Positions 1 through 7,712 of a DNA stretch of 64,000 nt are shown piece by piece. How positions within the stretch are numbered: the first letter of the stretch is position 1; every line of letters begins with the position of its first letter. The notes under the pieces are model-generated. The model was not told where the DNA came from. It was given only the letters and a program-made list of their open reading frames with translations, and made no database searches. The stretch is from Halobellus salinus (GTDB lineage: Archaea; Halobacteriota; Halobacteria; Halobacteriales; Haloferacaceae). The position numbers and the translations under genes are program-made. The DNA lies in assembly GCF_014646875.1 (NCBI RefSeq), contig NZ_BMOC01000010.1, forward strand, positions 1 to 64,000, given 5' to 3'.

Positions 1-51
1 CTCACCCGCTTCAACTACTTTGATTTACCGGCCTATCCCGACGCTGTCTAG
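1..51 (+). CDS. C-terminal end of an unidentified gene (partial)
   Basis: The first 51 bases are open in frame 1 and read 16 residues, ending FDLPAYPDAV, before a TAG. The stop lies 21 bases from the stop of the small gene on the other strand, which is a normal convergent arrangement. The rest of the gene is outside the window, so no function can be given, and a chance open frame cannot be excluded over so short a length. Confidence 0.35.
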   Translation, partial: LTRFNYFDLPAYPDAV

Positions 52-72
52 TGATTCAATGGAGCCGTGGAG

Positions 73-213
73 TTAGATATTCACATTCGATATGCCGAGT
101 ACAGCACCGCAATAGCCACAAACGTGTGCGTTGGCATTCGTATCTGTTGGTACACCGTCAAACTGAATATCTCCCTTACTCAGGTCTCGCTCACAATAGG
201 GGCAGTGCGTCAC
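73..213 (-). CDS. 46-residue zinc-ribbon protein
   Basis: A GTG-started frame encodes MTHCPYC near the N terminus and CGYC about 25 residues later, ending GISNVNI. Two CPYC/CGYC knuckles are the usual layout of a four-cysteine zinc ribbon, and tiny proteins of this type are frequent in haloarchaea. The frame is open a few codons further upstream, but no ATG occurs there, so the GTG next to THC is the best start. The gene sits in AT-rich DNA beyond the 3' end of tRNA-Ile. The biological role is unknown; nucleic-acid binding or protein interaction would fit a ribbon this size. Confidence 0.6.
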   Translation of the reverse strand: MTHCPYCERDLSKGDIQFDGVPTDTNANAHVCGYCGAVLGISNVNI

Positions 214-581
214 AACTGCGCTTTTATGCCGATAATGTAAAAAGACGTTGCTGTCGATGAATTGTCTTTTGACACGTCAACCAGTCTCTGGACTTCTTGA
301 ACCAATCCACTTGTGAGTTCCCTGTACCAAACGATTCGTAGCTCCCCTGCAGTGAACAATTCACTCTAAAAATGCTGTAACAAACATCTTAGTAAGTCTT
401 TTAATTATTCTTCATTGAGGCGGCAAAGCAGAATCGACGGACATCATAGAGGTGCGTGAGAACGACGGTTCAACCAATAAGAGATATGCGCTTCTATTCA
501 GGAGTTAGTCCAACGGAATTAGGTGGCTGGGGAGTTCCCGGCCCCTAACACGCCACGGCCAAAGACCGTGAGCGTTGTAGG
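214..581. other. AT-rich intergenic stretch beyond tRNA-Ile
   Basis: No convincing gene is seen here. The stretch is much richer in A and T than the core of the window, with runs such as ttttaattattcttc near 400-415. It borders the 3' end of tRNA-Ile, a typical integration point, which suggests the left edge of the window may be foreign DNA. No integrase gene or repeat of the tRNA 3' end is visible within the window. Confidence 0.4.
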
Positions 582-655
582 TGGGCCAACACGGATTTGA
601 ACCGTGGACCTCCCGGTTATCAGCCGAGCGCTCAACCTGACTGAGCTATTGGCCC
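582..655 (-). tRNA. tRNA-Ile (anticodon GAT)
   Basis: Read on the minus strand, a 7-bp acceptor stem GGGCCAA/TTGGCCC closes the cloverleaf. A D arm follows, then an anticodon arm with loop CTGATAA giving anticodon GAT, then a T arm with GGTTCAAATCC. The discriminator base is A at 582. CCA is not encoded, as is common in haloarchaea. There is no intron. Confidence 0.95.
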
Positions 656-745
656 AGGCGAGCGCATCTATGGGTAGTTCGATGAGGATTTTAAGGGTTT
701 CCTTTCAGCAACGCCCGCCATCTAGGAGCCGTACGGATCGAGTAG

Positions 746-1209
746 TCGACCACGACGGTGGTGTTCAGGTGACCCTGTGACCACCTCGAAAGCCCCCGGT
801 CGCTCGCCGTCGCCGGCACTTTGCGCCGGCTGCCGGAGGGACCGCAGGTCCCTCCCCGCCTGCGACTCGCTGCGCTCCTCACTACGTTGCGGTGCTTACG
901 TCGTCTCGGCTGACGAGCGACCGGCCCGTTTCATACTGTCGGCTATAACTCCGTGAAGATTTTCGACACCCCGGGGTGTCGAAATACGTCACGCGACTAT
1001 AGCCGACAGTATCAGTCCCGCCCATCGGCTGGCTAACCGGCCGTCGCCGGCGGGGACTGAAATGGGCGCTTCGCTGAAGGAAGGCGGGCGGCACAAGCAC
1101 ACGATCGCAGGGAGCGTGCGCAGCGAGCTCCCCGACTCAAGCGAAGCGGGGCTTTCGAGGTGTCTCCAGTCGCACCGCCCTCATCTGAACACTGCCACCA
1201 CGACGGTCG
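746..1209. repeat. Large nested inverted repeat, gene-free
   Basis: The arms 747-796 and 1148-1209 are imperfect inverted copies: both contain a block like ACCTCGAAAGCCCC and a block like GTGTTCAG(A/G)TGA. Inside them lies a second pair. The sequence reading gcccgtttca plus gtcccgcc (split by the MITE at 934-1011) faces its complement near 1055-1078. Short GC-rich hairpins with tcgctcgc motifs fill the rest. Frames open on both strands here have no family resemblance and are taken as compositional. A related gaaagccccc block recurs at about 1805, so this is probably a dispersed haloarchaeal intergenic repeat. Confidence 0.5.
934..1011 (-). mobile_element. 78-bp MITE, copy 1, with 3-bp target duplication
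   Basis: The element has perfect 14-bp terminal inverted repeats (TACTGTCGGCTATA) and a central 24-bp perfect palindrome centred on CCCCGGGG. It is flanked by the direct duplication TCA at 931-933 and 1012-1014. The reverse complement matches the copy at 55611-55688 at 77 of 78 positions. No coding capacity exists. Duplications of the form TNA fit several IS5-family groups, so an IS5-type transposase elsewhere in the genome probably mobilises it. Strand is given relative to the second copy. Confidence 0.85.
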
Positions 1210-1215
1210 GTATTA

Positions 1216-1716
1216 TTAACTGTCGTCGCCCGACCGGCCGTACTCCTCGGGATCGAGGTTCACCACGTCGTCGGCTTCGGCGTCGGCGTCGGCGTCGGGA
1301 AACCCGCCGACCCAGACGTTGCCGGAGACGAACCCGCCGGTCGCCCGGTCGAGGTACGGCGTCACCACGTACCGCTTCAGCACCGTGCGGATCGGATACC
1401 GAGTCACCGGGAGTGCCAGCGCGAACCCGAGCGCGTCGGTCACGATCCCCGGCGTCAGGAGGAACGCCCCCGCCGCGATCAAGAGCCCGCCGTCGAGGAG
1501 TTCGTTCGTGGGCACCTCCCCCGTGGCGGCCTTCCGCCGGAGCTTTCCGAGGGTGTGGCGGCCCTCGGCGCGAACCAGGAGCATCCCGACGAGGCCGGTG
1601 AGCACGACGAGCAGAACGGTCGGGACGAACCCGATGGCTCCCGCGACCGGGAGCAAAAGCAGGGTATCGACGAGCGGGATCGCCAGCAGGATCGCGATGA
1701 CCCAGCGTGTGCGCAT
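1216..1716 (-). CDS. fxsA: FxsA family membrane protein
   Basis: This 166-residue protein starts with two hydrophobic helices (about residues 5-22 and 28-48) separated by a short loop. A third hydrophobic stretch covers about 77-100 and contains LLTPGIVTDALGF, the recognisable FxsA signature region. The C terminus is acidic and Asp-rich, as expected of a haloarchaeal cytoplasmic tail. FxsA in bacteria is an inner-membrane protein named for suppressing exclusion of phage T7 in F-plasmid cells; its role in archaea is not known. The gene is divergent from the DUF255 gene and preceded by 200 bp of repeat-bearing spacer. Confidence 0.85.
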   Translation of the reverse strand: MRTRWVIAILLAIPLVDTLLLLPVAGAIGFVPTVLLVVLTGLVGMLLVRAEGRHTLGKLRRKAATGEVPTNELLDGGLLIAAGAFLLTPGIVTDALGFALALPVTRYPIRTVLKRYVVTPYLDRATGGFVSGNVWVGGFPDADADAEADDVVNLDPEEYGRSGDDS

Positions 1717-1799
1717 ATCTCGGTTTTGCGGTGGTCGTTCATAGCCCTTGTGTCCCGGTGGGATGTGGGTCGAGCGACGACTGTGGTGAAGGGAACAGG

Positions 1800-1872
1800 C
1801 GGATCCCGAAAGCCCCCGCGTCTCCGCGGGTGTCGGGCCAGCAACCGCAACCCGGGGGTCGCTCGGGACGAC
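1800..1872. repeat. GC-rich palindromic intergenic repeat
   Basis: A cccgaaagccccc block is followed by the small hairpin CCCGCG-TCTC-CGCGGG and then by cgggggtcgctcggga, an imperfect inverted copy of the first block. It resembles the arms of the large inverted repeat at 746-1209 and lies between two divergent genes. It is probably one member of a dispersed intergenic repeat family. Confidence 0.35.
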
Positions 1873-1915
1873 GACCCCTCGAAGCCCTTACCCGCCACCG
1901 AACCCGAACGGGCGT

Positions 1916-3583
1916 ATGACCGCAGGTCGGACACACGTCGAGTGGCGGGGATGGGGGGCGGCTCCGTTCGAGGAGGCACGCTCGGCCGACAGGCCCGTAC
2001 TGCTCTCGTTGACCGCCACCTGGTGTGACAGCTGTCACGAGATGGACGGGGAGACCTACGCCGAGCCGCGGATCGCCGCCAACGTCAACGACGGGTTCGT
2101 TCCCGTTAGAGTCGACGTCGACCGCCGCCCGCGGATCCGCGAGCGGTACAACATGGGCGGGTTCCCCTCGACGGTCTTCTGTACGCCCGACGGCGACGTC
2201 ATCACCGGCGCGGGCTACCTCGGCCCCGACGGGATGCGCCAGGTGCTTGACTCCGTCCGCGAGGTGTGGGCCGACCGCGGCGACGACGCCGGTCGGGTGC
2301 CGCGGGCGCTCGCCGGCGACCCCACGCCCGGCGGGACCGTCGACGAGCGGATCGAAGAGCACCTCGCGGGGCAACTCGACGAACAGTGGGACGACCGGTT
2401 CGGCGGGTGGGGCGACGACGCGAAGTTTCCCCTCCCGCAAACCGTGGAGTTCGCGCTGAAGCGCGACCGACCGAAAGCCACCCAGACACTGCGCGCGATC
2501 GCCGAGTCGCTCATCGACCACGACGCCGGCGGGTTCTACCGGTACGCCGCCGCGCGGGACTGGTCGGAGCCCGAGAGGGAGAAGCTCCTGACCGACAACG
2601 CCGCCCTGATCCGAGCGTTCGCCAATGGGTACCTCTACACCGGCGAGGAGTCGCTCTTGAATCCCGCTACGGGGGCACAGGAGTTCCTGACCGATCGGCT
2701 CTGGAACGGGGCCGCATTCGGGGGAAGCGTCGCCCCGCCCGACGACGACAGCGAGCCCCGCCGCGACCACACCGGGTACGCCGGCGGAAACGCGCTGGCC
2801 GCCGAGGCGCTGCTCACGGTCGCGGCCTACACCGACGACGAAGCGTCTCGGGAGTACGCCGAGCGGGTTCTGCGAACGCTCGAGGAGTCATTCGTCGACG
2901 ACGGCGTCGTGTCACACATCGCGCCAAGCGACGTGGGAGCCGACGACCCGGACCCGCCGGCGGGGCTACTGGAGGACCACGCCCGGGTGATCGCCGCGTT
3001 CGCGACGGCCCGACAGGTGCTCGGCCCCGACGCGCTCCCGGTGGATCCGCTGACCGTCGCAGGGACCGTCGCCGACGAAGCGATCGAGACGCTGCAGGAG
3101 CCGGCGGGCGCGTTCCGCGACGGACCGCCGCAAGGCGTCGGCCTGGTGTCAGAACCGCTCAGGCCGCTCGACGGGACCGTCGAGGTGGCCGACGCGCTCG
3201 TCGACCTCGCTGCAGTGGCCGACGTCGTCGACGACCCCGAGGCCGATAGCGACGGCCACCGGAGCGACGACTACGCCGCCGCCGCCCACGACGCAGTCGC
3301 CGCCTTCGCCGGCGCGTGGGACCGGTTCGGGGTCCAGGTCGCGGGGTACGGCTCGGTGGCGTCGCGGCTGACCCGCCCGAACCTCGTCGTTGCCGTCGGT
3401 GACGGCGCCGGGAGCGACCTCCACCGCGCCGGGCTCCGGGTCGCAGACCACGAGGCCGTCGTTGTGCCCGCCGCCCCCAACACCCCCGAAGGAGTCGCGA
3501 CCATCCACCGTGGCGCCGACCGCCGCGACGCGACGGCCCCCGAGGAGCTCCTCGACGCCGTCGCCGCGCTCACCGACGGCTGA
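1916..3583 (+). CDS. DUF255 thioredoxin-domain protein (YyaL/SPATA20-like)
   Basis: The 555-residue protein begins with the DUF255 thioredoxin-like fold: HVEWRGWG, then ATWCDSCHEMD with a CxxC pair at residues 37 and 40, then NMGGFPSTVF containing the cis-proline. The remaining 400 residues match the all-helical six-hairpin (glycosidase-like) part of YyaL/SPATA20 proteins but are somewhat shorter than the usual 600-700 total. The cellular substrate of the family is unknown; a redox or thiol-handling role is inferred from the CxxC. The start is supported by a position 49 codons before the first motif that would be lost in any alternative. Confidence 0.85.
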   Translation: MTAGRTHVEWRGWGAAPFEEARSADRPVLLSLTATWCDSCHEMDGETYAEPRIAANVNDGFVPVRVDVDRRPRIRERYNMGGFPSTVFCTPDGDVITGAGYLGPDGMRQVLDSVREVWADRGDDAGRVPRALAGDPTPGGTVDERIEEHLAGQLDEQWDDRFGGWGDDAKFPLPQTVEFALKRDRPKATQTLRAIAESLIDHDAGGFYRYAAARDWSEPEREKLLTDNAALIRAFANGYLYTGEESLLNPATGAQEFLTDRLWNGAAFGGSVAPPDDDSEPRRDHTGYAGGNALAAEALLTVAAYTDDEASREYAERVLRTLEESFVDDGVVSHIAPSDVGADDPDPPAGLLEDHARVIAAFATARQVLGPDALPVDPLTVAGTVADEAIETLQEPAGAFRDGPPQGVGLVSEPLRPLDGTVEVADALVDLAAVADVVDDPEADSDGHRSDDYAAAAHDAVAAFAGAWDRFGVQVAGYGSVASRLTRPNLVVAVGDGAGSDLHRAGLRVADHEAVVVPAAPNTPEGVATIHRGADRRDATAPEELLDAVAALTDG

Positions 3584-3645
3584 CACGCGAGCGAGTGAGC
3601 CGGAGTGTCGCCACCGGGCGACTCCAGAAATGAACTTCCGACGTG

Positions 3646-3653
3646 TTTTTTTA
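3646..3653 (+). promoter_or_regulatory. TATA box of the TrmB-type regulator gene
   Basis: A T-rich box (tttttttta-like, ending in ttta) is centred about 27 bp before the GTG at 3676. This is the spacing of haloarchaeal leaderless promoters and is the reason for preferring that start over the ATG at 3643, which would lie inside the promoter. Confidence 0.5.
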
Positions 3654-3675
3654 CCACGGGTGTGGAACGTCGGCC

Positions 3676-4497
3676 GTGGCTGACCTCAGAGATCTTGGGC
3701 TGTCGGAGTACGAGGCGCGGGTGTACCGGTCGCTACTCCGAACCGGTCCGACAACCGCAAAGGAGTTGTCCAAGGCCAGTGACGTGCCGATGGGTCGGAT
3801 CTACGACGTATTGAACGCGTTGGAGCAACACAGCTTGGTGCGGAGCCAGACCGCTGGCCGGCCGAAAAAGTACGCCGCGGTCGAACCCGACACCGCCTTG
3901 GACCGGCTCCTACAGAGCAAGCGCGAGGAGCTCCGAACCCGGATCGACCAGTACGAGGCCGCGGTTGAGGAACTCACTGCGGACCTGGAGGCCACCGCCC
4001 CGATCGACGGCCAGTTCTGGACCGCGGCGGTCGGGGCCGAGGCGTCGGTCGACCTCCTGGTCGAGCGGCTGGCGGCGGCCGAACAGTCGCTCGTGGTCGT
4101 CGCCGGCGGCGTGTCCCCGCAGTTCGACTTCGGCACGGTCGGCGAGCGGGTCGCCGTTGAGTTGGAGGCGGCGGTTGATCGCGGGGTCGACGTCTCGCTT
4201 CTGATGGAGCCGGACCTCATCGCGTTGCTGCCCGCCGGGATCGGGGGCGTGTACACCGAGCGCCTCGCGAACCACGACGCGTTCGTCGCCCGGACGGCGC
4301 CAGGGCTTTCGGGAACGTTCGAGCTCATCGACGACGCCGAGGTGTGTATCGAGGTCCCGAACCCGTTAGACCCGGGGGAGGCGTTCGCCGTGATCGACCT
4401 GAAGGACCCGGAGTTCGCCGCGAACGTCCGCGGGATGTTTGATCCGAAGTGGGAGGCCGCCGAGCCGCTCCCGTTGTCAGCGCTGGTAGAGGAGTAG
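3676..4497 (+). CDS. TrmB family sugar-type transcriptional regulator
   Basis: The 273-residue protein starts MADLRDLGLSEYEARVYRSL, the winged-helix opening of the TrmB family, with recognition-helix residues in KASDVPMGRIYDVLNAL. The linker after about residue 80 is charged and helical (EELRTRIDQYEAAVEEL), a likely dimerisation coiled coil. The C-terminal half has the TrmB effector-binding pattern, including a phospholipase-D-like fold segment (VDLLVERLAAAEQSLVVVAGG). TrmB proteins sense sugars or related ligands and repress or activate transport and central-carbon genes. The target here is unknown; the gene stands alone, convergent with mptA. Confidence 0.85.
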   Translation: MADLRDLGLSEYEARVYRSLLRTGPTTAKELSKASDVPMGRIYDVLNALEQHSLVRSQTAGRPKKYAAVEPDTALDRLLQSKREELRTRIDQYEAAVEELTADLEATAPIDGQFWTAAVGAEASVDLLVERLAAAEQSLVVVAGGVSPQFDFGTVGERVAVELEAAVDRGVDVSLLMEPDLIALLPAGIGGVYTERLANHDAFVARTAPGLSGTFELIDDAEVCIEVPNPLDPGEAFAVIDLKDPEFAANVRGMFDPKWEAAEPLPLSALVEE

Positions 4498-4528
4498 GCG
4501 TTGACGCGGCCGGCAGTGTGGCCGCCGA

Positions 4529-5461
4529 TCAGATCCGGCCGTCGAGTTCGTCTCGGAGGCGCCCGACCGGCACGTCCCGCTCGGCGTGGGCGTTGTGCTG
4601 GTGGATCGACTCGTCGTTCGACTGTTTCATGTGAACGACCGCGTCGTCGGGAAGGTGGTCGAACTCCTCGACCACCTGCTCGGCCATCGACCGGACGCAG
4701 TCCTCAACGAACTTCGCGTCCGCGTGTGCGTGGTAGGTCATGTAGTCCTCGTCGGGGCGCTTCGCGAGGTTGTAGATCCGGGCGGACATCGAGTCGCGTG
4801 CGATCTCGACGATGTCCATCAGATCCACCTCGGGGGAGCCGTCGGCGGTGACCGTCAGGGTGGCGTGGCCCCGCTGGGAGTGGCCGGGCTGGGGGACCTG
4901 TTCGAGGAACTCGTCGATGGTTTCGGCGTCGATGTCGAGATCGCGCAGCACGTCACGGGCGCGGGACGCCGACATACCCTGCGAACAGGGACAGACCGTC
5001 ATCCCGACGACCTCGGCGCCGATCTCGGCTCTGGTACGTTCCTCGGTCGCCTCCGCGCTGGCGACGATGGTGATCGTACTCTGGCTCGGGAGCTCGCTCG
5101 CGGGAGTGTCCTCCCGAACCACGAAGTCCGCGGTCATACGGACCTCGGCGGTCGAGGTGTAGTCGTGTTTCTCTAGGAGCCGCTCGGCGACGTCGCCGCA
5201 CATGTCCTCAACGCGGTAGGTCGGCTCCGAGACCGCGTCTTCGAGGATCTCGTCGATGACCTGCATGTTCCGGCTCATGTCGATTCCCTTCCGGCCGCTC
5301 GGGAGGTCGACGAAGACCTCGAAGTCGGCCATCAGGACAAAGGGTCGCTTGCCGTCACGAGCGATCTTGACGAGTTTGTCGACGTTCGTCACGCCGACCT
5401 GACTCAAGCCGACGGAGATGTCGGGCTGGCTCGCCTGTACGTCAGGCAGCTGGTGACTCAT
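4529..5461 (-). CDS. mptA: GTP cyclohydrolase MptA (FolE2/GCYH-IB class)
   Basis: MptA converts GTP to 7,8-dihydro-D-neopterin 2',3'-cyclic phosphate, the first step of archaeal pterin and folate-like cofactor synthesis. The 310 residues match the FolE2 family along their length: [20 protein letters not shown] at the N terminus, the FVDLP segment, the metal-binding Cys pair in VCPCSQ, and HSQRGHATL followed by the C-terminal [13 protein letters not shown]. Length is normal for the family. The start is an ATG with the conserved LPD motif four residues in. It fits with the pterin dehydratase and molybdopterin genes found later in the window. Confidence 0.95.
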   Translation of the reverse strand: MSHQLPDVQASQPDISVGLSQVGVTNVDKLVKIARDGKRPFVLMADFEVFVDLPSGRKGIDMSRNMQVIDEILEDAVSEPTYRVEDMCGDVAERLLEKHDYTSTAEVRMTADFVVREDTPASELPSQSTITIVASAEATEERTRAEIGAEVVGMTVCPCSQGMSASRARDVLRDLDIDAETIDEFLEQVPQPGHSQRGHATLTVTADGSPEVDLMDIVEIARDSMSARIYNLAKRPDEDYMTYHAHADAKFVEDCVRSMAEQVVEEFDHLPDDAVVHMKQSNDESIHQHNAHAERDVPVGRLRDELDGRI

Positions 5462-5641
5462 CGTGAAACGGGAGGGACCCAGTTTGATTAACGCTTTCGT
5501 TAACGGTTCTCGAGAGGGTTGTCGCCGGAGCCGGGGTCGAGCCCGGAGGGTCGTATCGAGAGTCGATACGGAGGTAGTGGAGACGCAGACCGGGGACCGG
5601 CGCCACGCCCGCGCCGGCTGGACGCCCGGCGGACGGCGGCG

Positions 5642-6088
5642 TCAGGGCCAGTCGTCGCGGTCGCTTTCCTTGAAGAGATCCTCGGAGTCGTCGTCGCCGT
5701 CCGCGACAGCCCACCCCGCGGCGTCCGCGGCCCGGTCGACGGGGAGATACTCCCACTCGGCTGACTCGGCGGCTGCGGCGTCGTCGTCGGCTGTTCCGAC
5801 GAGGACGTGCCGGTCGGTGTCGAACTGCTCTTTCACGTTCCCCAGGCTCTCGACGACCCCGCGCGGACCGGAGAAAAAGTCCTGTCTGATCCGGTGTTTC
5901 CGGGTGAAGTTGGTCACGACGTACGTGGGTTTTTCGCTCACGACGCCGACATACTCCGTCCACTGCCTGGCGTCGTTGAACACCGCGCCCGGGTCTGCGA
6001 GGGTTTGGAGCGCCCCCAACTCGAACGCCAAGGTCATGTCGGCGTCACCGCCGCCCGGGCCGCCACCCGACGAAGCGTCGTTGCTCAT
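5642..6088 (-). CDS. Conserved haloarchaeal protein (DUF7124-like)
   Basis: The 148-residue protein has a Gly-rich leader, then a compact conserved-looking core, DMTLAFELGALQTLADP to FDTDRHVLVG, containing YVVTNFTRKHRIRQDFFSGPRG. A low-complexity acidic tail ends DDWP. I recall this core as a haloarchaeal domain of unknown function (DUF7124); the label is from memory. There is no signal peptide or membrane helix, so it is cytoplasmic. The gene lies between mptA and an FAD oxidoreductase, all on the minus strand but with spacers over 150 bp, so they are probably not one operon. Confidence 0.75.
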   Translation of the reverse strand: MSNDASSGGGPGGGDADMTLAFELGALQTLADPGAVFNDARQWTEYVGVVSEKPTYVVTNFTRKHRIRQDFFSGPRGVVESLGNVKEQFDTDRHVLVGTADDDAAAAESAEWEYLPVDRAADAAGWAVADGDDDSEDLFKESDRDDWP

Positions 6089-6169
6089 ACAACCGCTACC
6101 GGTCTCCGGACGAAAACAGCATCGGTCTGTGGCGGGGTGTCGCCGCCGCGCGCCCCGTCAGCTCGATCC

Positions 6170-6250
6170 GGTGCCGGTGCCGGAGTCAGTGCCGGTGCCG
6201 GAGTCAGTGCCGGTGCCGGAGTCAGTGCCGGTGCCGGAGTCAGTGCCGGG
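6170..6250. repeat. 18-bp tandem repeat (about 4.5 copies)
   Basis: The unit agtgccggtgccggagtc is repeated head to tail with no visible change between copies. The array begins just beyond the stop codon of the FAD oxidoreductase gene. It would read as Ser/Gly/Thr or Pro/Val/Glu repeats in different frames, but no credible gene runs through it. An array this uniform suggests recent slippage and possible copy-number variation between strains. Confidence 0.8.
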
Positions 6251-6261
6251 GGCGAGCGGTG

Positions 6262-7506
6262 CTATTCGGCCGCGGTCTCGGGGGCGTCGAGGTCGTCGAG
6301 CTCGAAGGTCTGCTGCATCAGCACGTCCTTTTGACCCGCGACCCGGCGTCGCTCGCGCATGAGCTGTTTGTACTTCGTCTGCGGCGAGAGGTCGCCGATC
6401 AGGACGCCGCCGACGATCCGGCCGTCTTTGAACGCCAGCCGCCGCCACTCGGAATCGGAGTATTTCGCCTCGGCCTCGTCGTCGCCAAGCGTCGGGTGAC
6501 CGAAGGACAGAAACGGGAAGTCGAAGTGGGTGATCGAATACGACGACACCCACTCGAAGGGTTCGGAGCCGTAGTCGACCATGTTCTGTGCCGCGATCGA
6601 CCCCTGCTCTTTCGCGGAGCCCCACGCGCCGTTTTGGCCGCGCTCGCCCAGGATGAGATCCTCGAACTCGGTGATGTCGCCCGCGGCGAAGACGTCCTGT
6701 TGGTTGGTCTGCATATACTCGTCAACGACGATGCCGTCGTCGACCTCAATGGGTGTGTCTTGGATGATCTCGGTGTTGAAATCCAACCCGATGGCGATCC
6801 CGACGAAGTCGGCGTCGTACTCGTCGCCGTTGGGGTCAATTGCCGTCGTCACGCGGCCGCTGTCGTTGACCTCGAAGCGGTCGACGCCCGACTGAAAGAC
6901 GGGTTCGACGTTGCGTTCCCGGAGCGCGTTGTGGATGATCTCCGCACCCTGCTCCGACAGCGCGTAGCGCCACCAGCAGTTTCCGCGCATCAGATACTTC
7001 CCCTCGACGTCCTGGGCGGCCGTGATCGCGGCGAGGTCGATCCCGAGCAGTCCCGCACCCACGACGACGGAGGAGTCGGCCTGTTCGATGTGGGACTTGA
7101 TCGACCGCGCGTCCTCGAACGTCCAGAAGTGGTGGACGCCGTCGGCGTCGGAGTTCTCGACCGGCAACTGGGTGGGGGTCCCGCCGGCGGCCACGAGCAG
7201 TTTGTCCCACTCGTGGACGTCACCCTCGTGGGTCTCGATGGTGTGGGCGTCGACGTCGATGTCCACGACCAGCGTGTCGAGTTCGAGGTCGATATCGCGG
7301 TCGGCGTACCACGACTCGTCGTGAATCGAGATGGGCGCCTCCGGGAGCTTCCCTTTGGCGAACTCCTTGATCAGGATCCGGTTGTAGAGGGCCTCGCCCT
7401 CGTCAGTAACGACGGTGATGTTGGCATCGGGCTCTTCCTCCCGAAGGGTTTCGGCGGCGGAGCTGCCTGCGACGCCGTCGCCGATGATCACGTACGACTG
7501 AGTCAT
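6262..7506 (-). CDS. NAD(P)/FAD-dependent oxidoreductase
   Basis: The 414-residue protein opens MTQSYVIIGDGVAGSSAAETLRE, a GxGxxG FAD-binding loop. A second dinucleotide fold follows around SSVVVGAGLLGIDLA (residues about 143-157), and then the FAD-contact segment VFAAGDITEF. The C terminus resembles the NADH-rubredoxin reductase / NirB-type FAD family (FKDGRIVGGVLIGDL). An in-frame ATG 27 codons upstream exists, but the stretch between has no family resemblance and covers the likely promoter, so the later ATG is chosen. The electron acceptor is not identifiable; no rubredoxin or ferredoxin gene adjoins it. Confidence 0.85.
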   Translation of the reverse strand: MTQSYVIIGDGVAGSSAAETLREEEPDANITVVTDEGEALYNRILIKEFAKGKLPEAPISIHDESWYADRDIDLELDTLVVDIDVDAHTIETHEGDVHEWDKLLVAAGGTPTQLPVENSDADGVHHFWTFEDARSIKSHIEQADSSVVVGAGLLGIDLAAITAAQDVEGKYLMRGNCWWRYALSEQGAEIIHNALRERNVEPVFQSGVDRFEVNDSGRVTTAIDPNGDEYDADFVGIAIGLDFNTEIIQDTPIEVDDGIVVDEYMQTNQQDVFAAGDITEFEDLILGERGQNGAWGSAKEQGSIAAQNMVDYGSEPFEWVSSYSITHFDFPFLSFGHPTLGDDEAEAKYSDSEWRRLAFKDGRIVGGVLIGDLSPQTKYKQLMRERRRVAGQKDVLMQQTFELDDLDAPETAAE

Positions 7507-7712
7507 ATCCTGCGGTTTGGCTTCGGGGTTAATGTGGATTGCTATACGTGGGTGGACGAGCGTGTGACGAGCGGCCGGCGGGGGCAACGAAACTCAAGCT
7601 GTCGGGTGAGACATGTGTGCATTCGACAGCCGCGCGCCGGCGCCGCGGTCGGTGGCCAGTGGTTATACCCGAAACGTGAGGAGAAGGCCCCGCGCTCCGG
7701 AGCGGGAAGGTG

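Noticed and set aside
51-260. 69-codon plus-strand frame at the left edge
   Set aside because: It is antisense to the zinc-ribbon gene, whose CxxC pattern is convincing, and its own product shows no family features.
1012-1080. CRISPR-like fragment (gggactgaaa next to GC-rich hairpin)
   Set aside because: Only one inverted pair exists, with no regularly spaced direct repeats and no cas genes; it is part of the nested palindrome.
1062-1601. 179-codon plus-strand frame crossing the inverted repeat and fxsA
   Set aside because: The product is Arg/Pro-rich low complexity from GC-rich DNA and overlaps fxsA, which has clear membrane helices.
3643-3675. Upstream ATG extension of the TrmB-type regulator
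   Set aside because: The eleven extra residues would be encoded within the TATA region, and the family starts at the GTG at 3676.
6158-6625. 155-codon minus-strand frame containing the 18-bp repeats
   Set aside because: It overlaps the well-supported FAD oxidoreductase in another frame; its Ser/Gly/Thr repeat is a by-product of the tandem array.
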